24,249 nt of DNA from Clostridiales bacterium (GTDB taxonomy: Bacteria; Bacillota; Clostridia; Lachnospirales; Anaerotignaceae). The translations under genes were made by a program, and so were the position numbers. The stretch is from positions 37,919 through 62,167 of the forward strand of contig JAHZAW010000043.1 of assembly GCA_019423725.1 (NCBI GenBank). Direction: 5' to 3'. Positions 22,092 to 24,249 of this stretch are shown here, in pieces. Position 1 is the first letter of the stretch. The number at the start of each line of letters is the position of its first letter. Below the pieces are notes generated by a model that worked only from the letters and a program-made list of their open reading frames with translations, searched no databases and was not told where the DNA came from.

Positions 22092-22106
22092 GGCAAATAG
22101 ATTGCC
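22092..22106. repeat. Short inverted repeat GGCAA-N5-TTGCC
   Basis: Five-base arms around ATAGA, about 70 bases before the response-regulator start and downstream of the candidate promoter. It could be a regulator-binding site; short arms make chance possible. Confidence 0.3.
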
Positions 22107-22175
22107 TATAAAATAGAAAAGTAGATAAATTGTTGAAAAATATATGATATATTTCCTTTTTAAGAGGTGATGGAT

Positions 22176-22850
22176 ATGGGCGCAAAAATACTCATAGCTG
22201 ATGACGAAAAAGATATAGTATCAATGCTTAAAAGCTTTTTTGAAAGTAAAGGCTATTCTGTTTTATCAGCTTTAAACGGTATCGAAGCCATAAAACAGAC
22301 TGAAAAACAGCCGGATATAATACTTCTTGATATAAATATGCCGGGCATGGACGGCTTAGAGGTCTGCAGACGCATAAGAGACCATATATCATGCCCAATA
22401 CTTTTCTTGACAGCTAAAATCGAAGACATGGATAAGGTGAATGGCTTTGCAGCAGGCGGAGATGACTATATAGTCAAGCCGTTTTCCCTTGTGGAGCTGG
22501 AGGCCAGGGTAAAGGCGCATTTAAGACGGGAGGAAAGGCACAGTTTTGACTCACGGATAAAATTTTCAGGAGATCTGGCCATAGATTATTCTGAGAGATG
22601 CCTCTATTTTGATGATAAGCCCGTAGGACTTGCTAAAAAGGAATTTGATATAGTTGAACTGCTTTCTCAAAATCCGGGACAGGTCTTCGATAAAGAGAGG
22701 ATATATGAGCGTGTATGGGGATATGACAGCGACGGTGACAGCAGCGTGGTGGCTGAACATATCCGCCGGATCAGAGCTAAAATAGCGGCATACACAGACC
22801 GGGCATATATCGAGACCGTTTGGGGGTGTGGTTATAAGTGGATAAAATAA
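22176..22850 (+). CDS. OmpR/PhoB-family response regulator
   Basis: 224 aa. Receiver domain at about residues 1-120: acidic pair D9 D10, phospho-acceptor D52 (IILLDINMPGMDG), T79 (FLTAK) and K101 (YIVKPFS) are all present. The winged-helix DNA-binding domain covers about 125-224 (LAKKEFDIVELLSQNPGQVFDKERIYERVWGY, VVAEHIRRIRAKI, IETVWGCGYKW). It should be activated by the histidine kinase whose gene overlaps its end, and probably controls the downstream ABC transporter; that target is inferred. ATG 22176 is chosen because AGAGGTG lies six bases ahead; GTG 22167 and ATG 22170 fall on the Shine-Dalgarno itself. Confidence 0.95.
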   Translation: MGAKILIADDEKDIVSMLKSFFESKGYSVLSALNGIEAIKQTEKQPDIILLDINMPGMDGLEVCRRIRDHISCPILFLTAKIEDMDKVNGFAAGGDDYIVKPFSLVELEARVKAHLRREERHSFDSRIKFSGDLAIDYSERCLYFDDKPVGLAKKEFDIVELLSQNPGQVFDKERIYERVWGYDSDGDSSVVAEHIRRIRAKIAAYTDRAYIETVWGCGYKWIK

Positions 22851-24046
22851 AGGTCATTTGGCGGGATATGTCATTGAAAAAGAGCATTATGATATATATT
22901 TTGATATTTGCAATATCAGCCATAATACTAAGTGCTCTTACAGCCGGATTTTGTAACTGGAAAGTACAGAAAATAAATGACTCCTACCCGCCTGTGGGAG
23001 AAAGATATTATCTGACAAACGAAAAAGGCGAGAGACTTAACGAAAGCACCTATATTTATAAAGAAATATCACCAATGAGCGAAAGGGACGAAAGACGGGT
23101 CGCTGTTTTGGAAGCCGTACCGATTGTCGCCACACCTATATATTCAGCTCTGTGTATAATGGCGGCGGCATTTTTATTTTACCGCAGCAAATTAAAGGAG
23201 CCTCTGGCTGAACTTAAGGAAGCTTCCGAAAAAATATCAAATAATGATCTGGATTTCAAGATAAATTATCATTCTGGCAATGAGATGGGACAGCTTTGTG
23301 CCTCCTACGAGGCCATGAGGTCAGCCCTTTATCATAACTTTTCTGAAATGTGGCGCCAGGTAGAGGAACGCAGAGAACTAAATGCGGCCTTTGCCCATGA
23401 CCTGCGTACTCCTCTTACGGTTTTAAAGGGATATAATGAAATGCTGCAGGGAAGCGAAAGCGAAAAAACTAGAAAAACAGCTGAAACCATGGGAAAGCAT
23501 ATATCCCGTATGGAAAACTATATAACCAGTATGAGCAGCATAAGGCGTATGGAGGATGCCGAGCCGGAATATAAACATATATTATTGCAGCCATTTTTGG
23601 AATCTATTAATAAAAGCTCGGATATGATATGCAGACAGAATGGAAAAATACTGTATTTTGAAAATAATGTTTCAGCTTCACAGCTGTATATTGATACCTC
23701 TTTTATATCCCAGGTGTGTGATAATCTCATTTCAAATGCGGTGAGATATGCTAAAACAGCTGTGACACTCACCTTTGAATGTAAGGGCGGCGGACTGCTC
23801 CTTTGTGTATCCGATGATGGAAAAGGGTTTGATAAAAGCAGTCTGAATAAAGTGGCAGAGCCTTATTTTACGGAGGAAAAAGACCGTTCTGAGCACTTTG
23901 GCCTTGGGCTTTATATTTGTAAACTTCTCTGCCGAAATCATGGAGGATGGCTAAAGGCCGAGAATACATCTAAGGGAGCAAAGGTGTCAGCATATTTCAA
24001 CTCACCGGAAGTTGATACAGAAATTCAGATAAATAAAAGTAGATAA
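22838..24046 (+). CDS. Sensor histidine kinase (HAMP, HisKA, HATPase)
   Basis: 402 aa. TM1 at about 17-37 and TM2 at about 92-115 enclose a short extracytoplasmic loop of about 54 residues, too short for a large sensor fold. A HAMP linker follows (about 116-170: LKEPLAELKEASEKISNNDLDFKI, EMGQLCASYEAM; read in parts). The phospho-acceptor is H187 in FAHDLRTPL. The ATP-binding domain has the N box NLISNAVRYA, the G1 box VSDDGKGF and the G2 box GLGLYICK. GTG 22838 overlaps the regulator gene by 13 bases and has GGGGGTG upstream; ATG 22868 (MSLKKSI) is a second possible start. The signal is unknown; short-loop kinases beside ABC transporters often respond to cell-envelope stress or peptides. Confidence 0.93.
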   Translation: MDKIKVIWRDMSLKKSIMIYILIFAISAIILSALTAGFCNWKVQKINDSYPPVGERYYLTNEKGERLNESTYIYKEISPMSERDERRVAVLEAVPIVATPIYSALCIMAAAFLFYRSKLKEPLAELKEASEKISNNDLDFKINYHSGNEMGQLCASYEAMRSALYHNFSEMWRQVEERRELNAAFAHDLRTPLTVLKGYNEMLQGSESEKTRKTAETMGKHISRMENYITSMSSIRRMEDAEPEYKHILLQPFLESINKSSDMICRQNGKILYFENNVSASQLYIDTSFISQVCDNLISNAVRYAKTAVTLTFECKGGGLLLCVSDDGKGFDKSSLNKVAEPYFTEEKDRSEHFGLGLYICKLLCRNHGGWLKAENTSKGAKVSAYFNSPEVDTEIQINKSR

Positions 24047-24066
24047 AAAATAGATATTTGATTTTT

Positions 24067-24102
24067 ATACTCTCCTTGAAAGAACATGGAGAGTATTTTT
24101 TT
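24067..24102 (+). terminator. Intrinsic terminator after the histidine kinase gene
   Basis: ATACTCTCC (24067-24075) pairs with GGAGAGTAT (24088-24096), followed by seven T (24096-24102). It lies between the kinase and the ABC ATPase, so the transporter may be partly uncoupled from the two-component genes. Confidence 0.88.
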
Positions 24103-24128
24103 GCTCCATTAAAGAAAGGAGCCTGTAT

Positions 24129-24249
24129 ATGGAATTAAAAACGATAGGGCTGACAAAACGATTCGGCTCAAAAACAGCTGTGGACGGTCTGGACATTACA
24201 TTGACAAAGGGAGTTTATGGCCTGCTGGGAGCAAACGGCGCTGGAAAAA
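24129..24249 (+). CDS. ABC transporter ATP-binding protein, N-terminal fragment
   Basis: The first 40 codons, cut by the window end. MELKTIGLTKRFGSKTAVDGL (read in two overlapping parts) is the standard A-loop region, and GVYGLLGANGAGK is the Walker A segment, typical of CcmA-like ATPases of ABC-2 exporters. ATG 24129 follows AAAGGAG with 9 bases between. It lies 26 bases after the terminator that follows the histidine kinase gene. Its place next to a two-component system suggests that the transporter is the regulated target, perhaps for export of or defence against a peptide; that is inference. Confidence 0.9.
   Translation, partial: MELKTIGLTKRFGSKTAVDGLDITLTKGVYGLLGANGAGK

Noticed and set aside
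1..24249. CRISPR arrays, tRNA/rRNA genes, insertion sequences, prophage or toxin-antitoxin genes
   Set aside because: Looked for on both strands by eye; no regular repeat-spacer pattern, cloverleaf, transposase or integrase signature was seen.

Overview
The window looks like a stretch of chromosome from a low-to-moderate G+C, Gram-positive anaerobe of the Clostridia, most like Lachnospiraceae. The reasons are the gene order (yggS-sepF-yggT-ylmH, lspA-rluD, smc-ftsY, ylxM-ffh-rpsP-khpA-rimM-trmD), strong Shine-Dalgarno sequences, heavy use of AGG and ATA codons, an anaerobic ribonucleotide reductase activase, an SLH-domain surface protein, and a HlyD-like protein of the kind found next to yggS in that family. 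The genus cannot be named from the sequence. All convincing genes are on the + strand.

Region 1 (1-13580) reads as one long transcription unit: hlyD-like (start outside the window, apparently frameshifted), yggS, sepF, yggT, ylmH, aroB, lspA, rluD, a pyrB-like gene, a pyrC-like gene, smc, ftsY and a TauE/SafE transporter. Gaps are 0-50 bases or overlaps, and the unit closes with a strong terminator at 13545-13580. It combines cell division (sepF, yggT, ylmH), lipoprotein processing (lspA), rRNA modification (rluD), chromosome segregation (smc) and protein targeting (ftsY).

Region 2 (13581-15960) is an island of two single-gene units, each with its own terminator: a DUF2798 membrane protein and a secreted SLH-domain protein.

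Region 3 (15961-21962) is the SRP and ribosome-maturation cluster: ylxM, ffh, rpsP, khpA, rimM, trmD, then nrdG and prfC. It starts at a textbook sigma-A-type promoter flanked by a 12-base direct repeat. Hairpins lie between khpA and rimM, and the unit ends in a terminator after prfC.

Region 4 (21963-24249) is a two-component system (OmpR-type regulator plus histidine kinase), a terminator, and the start of an ABC transporter ATPase that is cut by the window edge.

The most unusual content is the pyrB-like/pyrC-like pair. It sits after lspA-rluD, where Bacillus subtilis has its pyr operon. Both reading frames are intact and overlap, yet both proteins have lost residues that the families use for catalysis: the STRTR motif and active-site His of the transcarbamoylase, and the HxH metal motif, the substrate Arg/Asn and the catalytic Asp of the dihydroorotase. 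This looks like a repurposed, possibly non-catalytic or altered-specificity, descendant of the ancestral pyrBC pair, now placed directly upstream of smc.
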